The notes under the pieces are model-generated. The model searched no databases. It was not told the DNA's origin and saw nothing but the letters and a program-made list of their open reading frames with translations. DNA of 64,000 bases from Homarus americanus. Lineage: Eukaryota > Arthropoda > Malacostraca > Decapoda > Nephropidae. This document shows positions 11,167 to 41,600 of the stretch, piece by piece. The stretch spans positions 3,232,411-3,296,410 of the forward strand of contig NW_024753828.1 of the NCBI RefSeq assembly GCF_018991925.1, given 5' to 3'. The first letter of the stretch is position 1; the number at the start of each line of letters is the position of its first letter. The translations under genes and the position numbers were made by a program.

Positions 11167-11957
11167 ATACTCCCCCTTCCCTCCAGGCGGTGTAGGAGAC
11201 TTGTTGTCTGCAGGGTTGCATAGCACATGTGAGGCAGAACGGGCGGTGCATGCCTCATGTGAGACAACGGCGATGGCGTGGATGAGCCGGTCGCTGGAGA
11301 CAACTGTCTAGATACACAATATCTGTGGGAGTAGAGAGGGAGAAAAAGGGTGTGTGGAGGCGATGAATGTTGTGCTTCCCTCACGGCAGGTACAGAGTCG
11401 TCAGATGCGCCTGCTGGGGTGTGTGGGCCTGGGTCAGGAGCAGGGGCTGCGTCAGCAGAAGCGGATGAGGGCTCGTGACAGCAGCTGGGTCCACAACAGC
11501 AGCAGGGTGCAGGACATTAGCAGGGAGTACCTGAGGGAGAAAAGAGGGGTGGTGGGTCCGCACTCAGGAACAGGGGCCGCGTCAGGAGAAGCGGCAGGGG
11601 GTACTGCTGGGCCGGGGTCGGTGTCTGAGGCAGGACGGGTGTGTTGGTCCGCGTCAGGAGCAGGGGCCGCATCAGGGGCGGCAGGGGTTACTGCTGGGCC
11701 GGGGGCGGCGTCTGAGGCAGGACGAGTGTGCTGGGGTCGGTAGGACGTGGTGTTTGGGGCAGGAAGAGGAGCTGGTGTCTGCTTAGAGAAGCAGTGCTGC
11801 TCTAGGGTGTCTAACCTGCGGTTTAGAGACAGTAGCTGTAGAGCCGATGAGAGCTGCTTCTGGGTGGATAAGCCAGTCTTCCATGTTGCTTGAAGACTGG
11901 GAGCGTGATCTGTTTCTCCTCCATCCTGTGTGAGTGCGAATCTCCGGGAGACACTAT
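11167..11957 (-). mobile_element. Internal region 1 of the tandem short LTR element
   Basis: About 0.8 kb between LTR copies 1 and 2. Reading on the minus strand, it begins near a degraded primer-binding stretch next to LTR 2 and ends at a polypurine tract next to LTR 1. It has proline/alanine-rich open stretches with repeats (TRPASDA-, GPAVTPAAP-like) but no protease, reverse transcriptase or integrase. It is therefore a non-autonomous derivative that would depend on proteins from elsewhere. Confidence 0.65.
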
Positions 11958-12405
11958 TGTGGGGTTCAAGATGTTTGGTTCACACTCAGGATGGGTTGGA
12001 GAAAGGAAACTGACAATGTGCTCTCTGTATTCATGTTGTATTGGATGTACAATGCAGCTTGGTGCTGGGAAGGCAGCATGGTTACAAGCGTGATGTAGAG
12101 AGAGCTGGTTGGTGAGGATGCTCACAGGAGGACAGCTTGTGGGTCGCCATGCTCGCCGGCGGGAGCGAGGACCGCCAGGCAGGCGGAGGAGGAGGTGTTG
12201 CTGGCTGGTTGGTGTAGGTAGAAAGAGACAGGTCACCACGAGGTCAGGTCTTAAATAGCGGGGGTAGGCGTGGCTTAGTAGTTGACCCCCGCTCCGTGAT
12301 GTATGGCGGCACTGGTTGACCTAGACCACGAGGCACACACTGTGGAATTCGTGGGGTCGGCTACTGCAGCGACAAACAGCGTTTGTAGGGGAGAAATCCA
12401 CTACA
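11958..12405 (-). repeat. LTR copy 2 of the tandem retroelement (shared)
   Basis: 448 bp with the same TG...CA ends and the same TATTTAAG box as copy 1. It carries the roughly 30-bp segment missing from copy 1. It serves as the boundary of both internal regions. Confidence 0.75.
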
Positions 12406-13196
12406 ATACTCCCCCTTCCCTCCAGGCGGTGTAGGAGACTTGTTGTCTGCAGGGTTGCATAGCACATGTGAGGCAGAACGGGCGGTGCGTGCCTCATGTG
12501 AGACAACGCGATGGCGTGGATGAGCCGGTCGCTGGAGACAACTGTCTAGATACACAATATCTGTGGGAGTAGAGAGGGAGAAAAAGGGTGTGTGGAGGCG
12601 ATGAATGTTGTGCTTCCCTCACGGCAGGTACAGAGTCGTCAGATGCGCCTGCTGGGGTGTGTGGGCCTGGGTCAGGAGCAGGGGCTGCGTCAGCAGAAGC
12701 GGACTAGGGCTCGTAACAGCAGCTGGGTCCACGACAGCAGCAGGGTGCAGGACATTAGCAGGGAGTACCTGAGGGAGAAAAGAGGGGTGTGTGGGTCCGC
12801 ACTCAGGAACAGGGCCCGCGTCAGGAGAAGCGGCAGGGGGTACTGCTGGGCCGGGGTCGGCGTCTGAGGCAGGACGGGTGTGTAGGTCCGCGTCAGGAGC
12901 AGAGGCCACATCAGGGGTGGCAGGGGTTACTGCTGGGCCGGGGCGGCGTCTGAGGCAGGACGGGTATGCTGGGGTCGGTAGGACGTGGTGCTTGGGGCAG
13001 GAAGAGGAGCTGGTGTCTGCTTAGAGAAGCAGTGCTGCTCTAGGGTGTCTAACATGCGGTTTAGAGACAGTAGCTGTAGAGCCGATGAGAGCTGCTTCTG
13101 GGTGGATAAGCCAGTCTTCCATGTTGCTTGAAGACTGGGAGCGTGATCTGTTTCTCCTCCATCCTGTGTGAGTGCGAATCTCCGGGGGTCACCATT
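12406..13196 (-). mobile_element. Internal region 2 of the tandem short LTR element
   Basis: Second copy of the internal region at a spacing of about 1.24 kb, nearly identical to region 1 with small indels. Next to LTR 3 the minus strand reads ATGGTGACCCCCGGAG directly after the LTR end CCCCACA. TGGTGACCC fits a primer-binding site for tRNA-Trp as used by some Ty3/gypsy elements (inference). At the other end GGAAGGGGGAGTAT precedes LTR 2. Confidence 0.7.
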
Positions 13197-13639
13197 TGTG
13201 GGGTATAGTACTGTTTGTGTTCACACTCAGGATGGGATGGAGAAAGGAAACTCACAATGTGCTCTCTGTATACATGTTGTATTGGATGTACAATGCAGCT
13301 TGGTGCTGGGAAGGCAGCATGGTTACAAGCGTTGAGTAGAGAGAGCTGGTTGGTGAGGGTGCTCAGAGGAGGACAGCTTGTGGGTCGCCATACTCGCCGG
13401 CGGGAGCGAGGACCACCAGGCGGCGGAGGAGGAGGTGTAGCTTGCTGTGGCTGTAGCTAGAAGAAGAGAGAGGTCACCACGAGGTCAGGTCTTAAATAGC
13501 GGGGATAGGCGTGGCTTAGTAGTTGACCTCCGTGATGTATGGCGGCGCTGGTTGACCCAGACCACGAGGCATACACTGGGGAATTCAAGGGTCGGCTACT
13601 CAGCGACAAACAGCGTTTGCAGGGGAGAAATCCACTACA
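13197..13639 (-). repeat. LTR copy 3 of the tandem retroelement
   Basis: 443 bp, TGTGGGG to CCACTACA on the plus strand. The sequence just right of it (CTAGCATATCTCGGGGACCA) is the reverse of a LINE coding stretch also seen at 14055 and 59490, so the array sits in old LINE sequence. No clear target-site duplication links 10745-10749 with 13640-13644. Confidence 0.75.
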
Positions 13640-13666
13640 CTAGCATATCTCGGGGACCAGGCGGGG

Positions 13667-14019
13667 CGGTCCGACTAATTACCCAAATGTACCCAAATAT
13701 AGCCGCAATGAAGTCAAATAATGGTTCTACATGAATAAATCGGACTGCTAATCACTTCTCGACTAGTATTTGGTGTCAGAAAGTCACAAAAAATTGGAAA
13801 ACTTAATTTAATCTGAGTTGTGTTGTGTTAGGTTAGGTTAGCTTAGATTAGGTTAGGTACATGCACTTGATCTATTAACTCAGATTAAAGTAAGTTTTCC
13901 AATTTTTTGTGACTTTCTGACACCAAATACTAGTCGAGAAGTGATTAGCAGCCCGATTTATTCATGTAGGACCATTATTTGACTTCATTGCGGCTACATT
14001 TGGTTAATTAGTCGGACCC
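13667..14019. mobile_element. Foldback MITE copy A, TTAGG core
   Basis: A near-perfect palindrome. The left end GGTCCGACTAATTACCCAAA returns inverted at 14000-14019 as ..TAATTAGTCGGACC. The arms of about 150 bp share GAAGTCAAATAATGG and ACTAGTATTTGGTGTCA. The loop carries TTAGGTTAGGTTAG. Copies B and C lie in CCT6 intron 1. Confidence 0.85.
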
Positions 14020-14029
14020 TTTAATTGGC

Positions 14030-14245
14030 CCTCCTTTGGACATTTACAATCAACTGACATTCTCTAGCATATTTCGGGGACCAGACGTGGCCACAGTGGC
14101 AGTGGGTGGTCATTACACATATAAGATAGATAAATAAGGTATTTTGAGTTCTAACAAACAAAAACTTGAATTTTATGAAAACAAAATGAGCGGCTAAACC
14201 CGCACCGCCAAATAAAAATGAGTTAATAATTACCGGTAATGTCAC
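14030..14245 (-). pseudogene. Short LINE reverse-transcriptase fragment
   Basis: The minus strand reads HCGHVWSPKYARECQLIVNV, matching HPVWSPRYAKDCQLVENVQR of the LINE at 59445-59540. Only this block is recognisable. Confidence 0.6.
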
Positions 14246-14249
14246 GTAA

Positions 14250-14756
14250 GGTTAATGCATATGAAGGTAAAAAATAGATAAATATATATACAGTAACTAG
14301 TCAATAATAAAGGTACTATAGAAGAAATTTATATTGCCGTATCACTCACTAATTCATTTAGGTAATTAACACATCAACAATTTATTTCAACAACAGAAAA
14401 TTATCCAACATCTAATTTATTAAAATGTTAGTATAAGACTATAAGACGACAGGTAAGGTAAAGTGTTCTAGATTATTCTTCTTCAGTCTATCATCTACCA
14501 TGTATGTTGTTACTCTTATTTATTTCCGGATACATAAGTCTTAATAAAAATAAATACCCCATTTTTATTGTTTATAGTTTTATATAATATAATGATAAAA
14601 ACATCTTATATTAAAATAGAACATACAATAATATAAAAAATGTAAAGAATCATAATATTTTAATGTAAAGTAGAATTAATGAGTCATGTGAGGATAGTAC
14701 AGGAACAAGGCCAGGCAGGGTGACACAGGGAGCTTCAGCGTCTACCATCACTCACC
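14250..14756. other. CCT6 upstream region
   Basis: AT-rich until about 14690 and then mixed. No TATA box at a standard distance is evident; CAGCGTCTACCATCACTCACC leads directly into the start codon with a good context (CACCATGG). No other feature was recognised. Confidence 0.35.
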
Positions 14757-33116
<18,360 letters not shown>

Positions 33117-33158
33117 ATAGGTTCTGCCCAGGTTCTGCCCAGTAAATTACTGCCTCAG
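33117..33158 (+). other. CCT6: CCT6 proximal 3' UTR, ending at a splice donor
   Basis: After the stop codon the sequence holds a GGTTCTGCCCA duplication and reaches CTCAG|GTAAGG, a strong donor at 33159. It fits an intron within the 3' UTR that ends at 37485. Confidence 0.55.
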
Positions 33159-33349
33159 GTAAGGAAAGCCATTATTTTTATAATTGATTACAGTATATTT
33201 GTTGTCGGGAGATACCTTATGGTTTTGCTCCAAAGATGTTTTTTTTGGGGGGGGGGGGAGAGGTTGAATTTGTATCTGGTATGGTGTGTGCATCAGTTAC
33301 ATTATGGTATGTTTGTAAGTGTTAAGGTTGTTTTTGCCTGGATATATTA

Positions 33350-36300
33350 CAGGCATCCCCTGGGTTATGGAATTTACAAATTTAGACCTTAATTTTTGGT
33401 TGCAGAAAAAATTTGGCCTTACAGAATTTTGAAAATTTTCAAAAATTATTTCGGTATTTATTTTTATTTTATTTTTTATACCGGTATATTTATTTATTTT
33501 TTTTATTTATCTTTACAAAAAAATGTGTGTGATTGCATCTGTAATAGCACATAGGCACAAACAACCCCACAACAACAGTTTTGATCTGCTTGAATCTCCA
33601 GCCAATGTTCTGCTTTCTCTGTTTTCTGGACTGTACTACAGGTATTGTGAAGTGCAATATTTTTCAAGTTGAGTGGAAAGAGTCCAGCTAGTGCTAGCAG
33701 TGGTGCTGAGAGAGAACGAAAAGGTATTACTTTAGAGACAAAATTAGATGTGTTGAAGAGGTTTGACCAGGGGGAGAAACTGAGCTACATTGCTTAAACT
33801 TTGACCTTGCTACCACCACTATTGGTACAATCCATGATAACAAAGAAAAAATTTGGGCTAGTGCTCAGGTTGCTACTCGATTGTCAGCCCGTACTCTTTA
33901 TTTTCATCGGAGTGATTTAAGATAAAAATGGAATGCTTACTCAGTGTATGGATAGAGACCAGTTGAAGCAAAATGTGCCCCCTATTACAATGGTTATTCA
34001 GGAGACGGTTAAGAGTCTGTACACAGATTTAAGGCAGGAAAAAGGTGCAAGCTCAGATGAAAAACCCTTTAATGCCAGCAGAGGATGGTTTGAGTGATTA
34101 AAAAAGATGCTCATACCTACACAACATCAAGATGGTACTGAGGCTGCTAAACTAAAAGCAATAATTGAGGCTGATGGATACACACCAGTGAGTGTATAAT
34201 GTATGCCTGCCAGGACCTTTATTTCAAATGAGAAGAAAACAGCTCCTGGATTCAAGGCTTCCAAGGATCATGTGACTCTCCTGTTAGGGGGTAATGCAAC
34301 ATGAGATTTCAAGCTAAAGCCCATGCTTGTGTTGCCACTCAGAAAATCCAAGGGGTTTTAAGGGCTGCAACAAATCCAGGTTACCTGTAATATGGTGCTC
34401 CAATAACAAAGTTTGGATCGCTGGCACCCTCTTCCAAGATTGGTTTAATAGCTGCTTCTGTCCTGCAGTAGAAAGGTACAGTAACTAACAAAATATTGCC
34501 AACAAAGCCCTGTTACTTCTTGACAATGCTCCCAACCACCTTGTTAACCGTAATGACCTTTCACCAAACATCAGGGTTGAATACATGCCCAAGAACACAA
34601 CTTCCTTGCTACAGCCTATGGATCAAAGTGTGATTGCCGGCTTTATGGCCTACTATCTGCGCAGGACATTTGGACAACTTATAGCAGCAATTGGTAGTGA
34701 GGATTAGCATGCATTTAAAGATTTCTGGAAACAATTTAACATTACGAATACTGTAAACACCATTGCTGACTCCTGGGATGAGGTGAAAAATGCGACTATG
34801 AATGCAGTCTGGAAGAACGTCTGGCCAGGTGTATTCATGATTTTCAAGGGTTTCCCCAAGTCCAGAAATTGGATCAAGTGCAGCAGGACATTGTATCTCT
34901 GGCAAATGATGCGGTGTTCGAGGAAGTAGACCAGGCTGGTTTAGTAGAGTTGTAAAGGGTCACACAGAGAGGATCTGTCCAGTGAGGATTTAATGTTAAT
35001 GGGAGAGGAGCGAGCTGCTGCTGAGGAACAGGAGGACACCTGTACAGAAGTTACATCCACAGAATTAACAACAATGATTTTGTCCGAAGCTATTAGTCAA
35101 CTGGAAGATTTGATGCATACCTTTGAAACACATATCCAGACTGTGAATGCAGTTGCAAGTTTACAAGAGATATCGAGAATGCCATGAGGGGATATAGAGA
35201 GCTGTACACAGAGAAATTGCACTGTCATTGACAGACCACATTGGACAAGTTCTTTGCCCCAAAACCTCAGACAGCAGTCCAAATAGTTGATGATGATCCA
35301 CAGGAAGAGGCAGGAGTCAGCAGTGACCTACCATCTCCCTCCCAGTAACTCTAATTGCATCACTGCACCTAACTCGGCACTCAACATTATTTCTGGTAAG
35401 TAAAATTCGAGTGTTTTGTTCATTAATTATCATGTTACATCATGAATAAATCATTACATGTATAAGCGTTTTAGATGCACCGAATAGCTAATGCATTAGC
35501 TCTTCTGTCTACCCAGACTCTGCTGCTGAGTTGTGCGCATGACACCTTCAGAGAGAGAAGCTAATGCCTCGATCAGGTGTTAACGTGTGCAGTGGGTAGC
35601 AGCTCCCGAATAGCTAACAACCAATCAGCGAGTTTCTCCAGTGGGTAAATGCAGATCATGGCCGCTTATGGAGAATATTTTGATTAATATTGAGGAGTTG
35701 GGGGGCATGTAAGGCAATAAAAATCTGTGATATAATAATGAAAATAATTCTATAACGGTAGTATGTATATTGGATAGGACCTAAATTAGAGCGTACGGTG
35801 TGAAAGAATTGAAAAGGATTGCGCCTAGTTGAAACCTGTTTTGGCTCTGCCCTTTTATAAATGGGTGTTGTCTGATTTCATTAGCCGTTGGTGATTTTGG
35901 TGTAACGATATTTATATTTACTCAAATATGATTGAAACCTTAATATCAATACTCATACTTTAAATAAGGGTGAACTAGTTGATTACAGTTCTGTAAGTGC
36001 AAAAATTAAGACTCCAGATTTCAGGTACAAACAGCACACCAAAGAGACAGCCAGTTCTAAGTCCGGGAGAAATTACCTTTACAACGGGTCTGAATTTTTG
36101 TGTTATCCTTATTTATTATTTTGTCTTTCTTTCCCCGACTTTCTGTATTTTACTTCACTATTTCTTTCCGTATTGTGTCCAAATAACAGTTCTCCTAATT
36201 TTATTGTTTTCTGAAGACTGTGTTGTACAACAGTTATTCCCAAGACGCAGTACAATGTCGTATTTTTTAACGACAGTCCGGGAAAGCTAACGTGTTAGCT

Positions 36301-36438
36301 ATTCCGTGCATCTTAAAATGCCTTATATGTGGTTAAAACCATCTAATTTCTTACATATATGTGCCAATGGGAAAAATGGTTTCGTGTTACAGAAAGATTT
36401 TCCAGAACGGAGCCCTTCCGTAACCCAGGGGATGCCTG
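33350..36438 (+). mobile_element. Tigger-like transposon, full length but dead, 3.1 kb
   Basis: TIRs CAGGCATCCCCTGGGTTA and TAACCCAGGGGATGCCTG with TA on both sides. Between 33660 and 35350 a broken transposase can be followed: ERKGITLETKLDVLKRFDQG (HTH domain), PPITMVIQETVKSLYTDLR, SNEKKTAPGFKASKDHVTLL, a nuclease-region remnant near 34510-34640, and TTLDKFFAPKPQTAV at the C-terminus, with many stops. It lies in the presumed CCT6 3'UTR intron. An unrelated element is nested at 35470-36325. Confidence 0.88.
35470..36325. mobile_element. Nested DNA element with TIRs inside the Tigger-like copy
   Basis: GATGCACCGAATAGCTAATG near 35474 is mirrored by GCTAACGTGTTAGCTATTCC...GCATC near 36287-36312. 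It is about 850 bp with no recognisable coding part. It interrupts the region right of the transposase remnant. Confidence 0.65.
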
Positions 36439-36685
36439 TAGTGTTGCTGCCATGCAGCTGTTAACTCAGTCATACCAGAAGCCTTTCAAGGCCTTTAAGT
36501 GTAGCCTCTCTTATCAGGAGTTAATCCTTCAACAACTTGCTGGACAATATTATTTTTGAATTGAATTGTAACAGTTTATTTAGCCAGAAAAATACAGATA
36601 CAGAGTGGATAATAATAACAATATTAACATGGCTGAGCCAGTTGAGAACCTGAGCCTGAGGCACCTGATATATACTATACATTTA

Positions 36686-37176
<491 letters not shown>

Positions 37177-37485
37177 ATTGAGCCATGAAAAGGCTTCAGA
37201 GTTCCTGCTCTCATCAGCCATTAATATAGATTGCTACATAACTTACCCTCACTGCATCACAGAATAGCTGGCAAGCTATCACATTACCCTGTGCTCCCTG
37301 ATGAGTAGTCTAAGGTGGACTTGTCATTTATTTATATATTAAACCCTGTTATTAATAGACTAAACAATACCTTATATGTTGTTTGGTGTAATTAGTGAAC
37401 TTGGTCAATGAGAGAGGTACAGTAGTTTATAATAAATGTGATTTAGTTTTAAACATTACATTATTAATTTTTATTTTCTTTACAG

Positions 37486-37650
37486 CACTTGTCTTGCTGA
37501 TGTCACAGCACTTGTCTTGTTGATGTCCTCGCTAGCAGCTGGAATCATACCAGTAAAGTCTCATCCCAGCCTAATAATGCACACTTATGTTTGACTATTG
37601 GATTTGCTTCAATAATTTTTGTTAATAAAGAAACCTCACAAGTATGATTT
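37486..37650 (+). other. CCT6: Probable CCT6 3'-terminal non-coding exon with poly(A) signal
   Basis: TTTTCTTTACAG precedes 37486 and AATAAA lies at 37624-37629, followed by a T-rich stretch. CACTTGTCTTGCTGATGTCA is followed at 37509 by a near copy, each preceded by ACAG, so the acceptor is duplicated in tandem. Together with the donor at 33159 this fits a spliced 3' UTR. No transcript evidence is available here. Confidence 0.5.
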
Positions 37651-38122
37651 TTATTTTTATCTTATGAAATTTTACAATTGACAAAATAATATTCAGTGTA
37701 TTGTACTGTATAGTGTGGATTACCAAAGAATATTACCAGTACAGTACAGATGATAAACAGAATGTACAACACAACTGTCTGATTGAGAATCTTCTGGATG
37801 TAGTTGGTGTGTACAATCAAAGACCATGAGAATTTGTGGAATGTACTGGATGGTGTGAGGTTGACTTTGCTTGAAGGGCATGACAGATGGAGTAGAATGG
37901 TAACTTGTAATTCTTGGGCTAGATATAAAGTAAGCAGCAACTTCTTCTAATAAATAAAAAGTCAACAAGCTGTCCAGTTTAGGTGTACAAGAAAGGGAAA
38001 GTACTGTACTGTATTGTATTATCCAATACAAGGTAAGGTAGCTTGTCTTCTCTCCATAATGTCACTTATTACTTGCTTTATGATGATGCTGAACTTGACT
38101 GGTGAAATAGCATATTCTTACA

Positions 38123-38128
38123 TTTATT
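38123..38128 (-). promoter_or_regulatory. Poly(A) signal of the EF-hand/WD40 gene
   Basis: TTTATT on the plus strand, so AATAAA on the minus strand, about 180 nt after the TAA at 38309 and about 510 nt after the TGA at 38636. It lies about 0.5 kb from the opposing CCT6 poly(A) signal. Confidence 0.4.
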
Positions 38129-38308
38129 TTCTATTGTGAATTTGATAACCAGCAGGAGTGCCGACTGACGTATATAATGTAGAGTGAAATACAAGGGGAA
38201 TCCACAGTGTACAATGTCATTAAAGGTCGAAAAACAGAAATGCATCAAAAGACAAAAGAAGACACATTTGTGTATGTTGATGTATCACTGTCCATTTCCT
38301 TCTGCGCA

Positions 38309-38635
38309 TTAGTCTTGGACTCGAGACTGTGGCCGCCAGCCTGGACTCAGGTGTTTCCCAGTGCTGGTTGTGGCTGCCGGGCCCCCTGCTGCTCCAGGTG
38401 ACTTAGATCTGGAAGGCTTACGGGAGGACTGTGGGCGTGAGAACCAGGTGGTGGACATGGGGCGGAGTGTGGGTGATGTAGCTGAAGGTTGTGGTGAGCC
38501 AGACGTGAAAGATGTGGTGATCCTAGATACAGGCAGGTGAGCCAGCAGGGCAGCTGGGTCACTGGCTGTTAACCCCAGGGCTGCCAAACGGGACGGCAAA
38601 GGCAAGTCAGGGGACAGGCGAGGGTAATATGTCAT
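38309..38635 (-). other. Open frame directly after the TGA of the WD gene
   Basis: The 108-codon frame starts with ATG immediately after the TGA, in the same phase as the acidic tail, and reads LPSRLAALGLTASDPAALLA, then a Ser/Pro/Thr-rich end to TAA. Its composition looks protein-like. It may be former coding sequence cut off by the stop, an area reached by readthrough, or chance open sequence in the 3' UTR. Confidence 0.35.
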
Positions 38636-41600
38636 TCAACTTGAGGCAGCAGAAAGCAGCTCCTTGACGCTAAGGTGACGCATGGATGCACGTTCCTTCC
38701 TTTCATCTGATGACATAAGCGTAGCATCCTCAAACAGCTGATTTTCCTCATCATTGTCGTGGGTGGAGGCGTCGTCCTCATCGCGCTCGCTGTCACCCTC
38801 ATCACTTCCCCTTCCCAACTCACATAACGTCTTGACATGTGTGATGAGTTGTAGTGTGGAGGAGAGTGAGGACGCTGGACGGGCGTGATGGTGGCCAGAT
38901 AGTCCCTACAGGCCACCAGCAGGTGCCCGCTGGATAGGAGGGTGAGGGGTCGCGGGGCCAAACCGCCAGATCCCCCTGGAAATGATAACCTGATGGTCTG
39001 TAAACACCGCCCACCCTCCACCCCGTACACACGCACCACCTGCAACAAACATTGCAATTATTGCTTTAAACCCAGTCAAACATTCCTGTGTAAAAGAAAC
39101 TAAATTATGAGAGTTAGCCAGATGACACCAAGGGACATGCAGAGTTTATCTAACTTTCTAATTTATCTAAAGGTAGTCGGGTGTAAGCAAGGTTCAATTC
39201 TAACAAATTCACTTGAAATTAAGATCAATCTTGCAGTCGATTTTTATTTTTAAATGACTATTCTTCTACAAATGCCATTGAAGAAGTGTTCTATTTATCT
39301 AGTTCTTTATATAAAAGGTTTTCAACTTTGGATATTCCAATGTCACTTTTGGTGAAAATCATTCAAACCATTTTTTTTAAGTTACAAAAGAGTCAGTGTA
39401 ATCAATCATCTTATAACACATCAGTTCAGTTAGGTTAGGTTTGGTGTGTTGACAGGCTGGATGGCGCACATAAAACTACAGTACCGTAGTTTCCTTACCT
39501 TCAATTATGTTCAATAATTGTTAGTGACTAAAAATTTTAATATTAAACTTAAAATTATTGAATAGTATAAACTTCTTGATATTTACTGAAATGGTAAGGA
39601 ATATAAGCCCTAGAACCGATTACTGTATTGGCGGACTAATACTACTGCTGGTGGACCGCCAAATGCAAGCAAAAACATGTTGAGGTCGGCTCGTAAGAAA
39701 CTCGTTAATCGAGGGATTGCTCGTTAACCGAAGTTAAGAATCTTATGGAAGGTAACTCGTTAACCGAGGGACCACTATACAAGGTGTGTGTGTGTATTGC
39801 AATAACTCCCCAAATGCATATCATTATTACTAGAAGTGGACTTAAGCTCAACAAGCTCATTGCACAACTCTTAGCACTGGGATGCACCATGTCGGGGCCA
39901 GGAGTCTTATGAACCTTTAGCTTTCAGAATTTATTTCCAATTCACTCTTCTGAGAACACAATGTGTGGTCAGTGCTGGCTTTCCTCAAACACACAAAGAT
40001 TGTTCTCATTCTCTCATGAACAGTGAGGAAAAGAATTTGATAACGCCTCCACCTTGTCGTAGTAACTACCATCTTCAAGCCTCAAGTCTGTCGCCCACAT
40101 GTGTGTTTAATTTCGATTTTGTGTAATGGTAGAAAATCTTTGGGGTTGACTTGACCTTGCCTAGCAATCTGCCCCTGTAACTCTTTTTCTGCCCTCCTTG
40201 TATTCCTGGATCCATAGGGTGTGGTCGTGGTATATATTTATTGATCAAATACTGTAGTTCACTTTACTGGCTATGATATTCAGTGTAGTGTCTGCATTCT
40301 TGTTTCTCAGTGAGTCAGGTCAGTGAATTCCTCTCATCTCCTCCCTCATCCTTTCGTAATTGCTCTGTAATATTTGAACCTTTGCCAGCTTTTATCATGA
40401 ACCAAGTAATAGTTAAATCTAAAGAACAACATTACTTGGTGACTGGTGTGAGGAGGCTAGATGTTCTAACTTGGCCATTATACCCTCCCTGTTAGTTATG
40501 AGGTCCAAATGACATCACAGAAATTGTGACAAAGTCCCAGGTTGCTGATCCAACTGATTTTCTGCCTCATTTACACACAATTGTTACTCTTACTTTGACA
40601 ACACAACATGTGTATCATTTCTCACTCTTGATCTGTTTTAATTTCTCATTTCTGCATTTATGATTCAAGTCATTTATTTTTTCGCCCCTTCCCTCCACCT
40701 CAGGCCCCGATGTGGGTTGGTGATCTATACCCAGGTGGGCTAATCCCCATAAAACAAAACATTTTGTGATGCAAACCCAGAGGATCACAAGAGACACAGA
40801 GAACCATAAGAGACAACACAACAGAGAGGCGACTTACAGCATCAGCGTCACAGGAGATTATAACACGTCGGCGTGGACACAACAGCAAGTCAGTGGGCGG
40901 CTGGCCAGGAGCAGGAGGCAGAGCAGTCAGCGCCGCCTCCGGTACATAAGGGTTCCACACACGTAGCCGACCATCACTACTGCCAGTAACTAGCACGTGT
41001 AGCGTCCACTCCACTGCCACCACCCGCACACCCTGCCAACACGACAACACTGTTACACCAGTGCCACCACCCACACACTTTATATTGCGTAGGTATGATT
41101 TTACAGAACAATACAGTACTAGGCAACCCTTAGGTGCTGTTCTACTTTATAAGCTGTACTGTAGGTCTACAGTAAAACTTGAGAGGCAGTTCCTGGGTGT
41201 GGTGCTACAGTACAAGGTGAGAGAGAGAACTCTACGTGTGAGAGGCGGTACAGTAAGTGAGACTTTACTCTGGGGACAGAAAACGTATAAGTCTTGGTGG
41301 TGTGGTCAGGGCCCCAGACCAACTGGCCCGAGGGTCACCGCTGCACGACACCAGGGTGGAGGTGGTGGGGTGGTAGTGGAGGCGTCTCACGCTTGCCCCA
41401 TGCACCTCCGCTGCGCTTACCACCCGGACCTGTCTGCATACTTCAACAAGGCGGCCTTGCACCTCCTGAAGCCGTCCACACACCTCCTGTAAGTAAGAAA
41501 AGAAAGTGAGGTTGGAGTTGAGGTCATACCCACAACCCCCTACACCATGTGACAGACTGCATCATATATCCTCACTACTCTCCCTTAGCACCCTCAACCC

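Noticed and set aside
11354..12867. Plus-strand open frames rich in Gly/Ala/Arg
   Set aside because: They are antisense to the LTR element and repeat with its 1.24-kb period.
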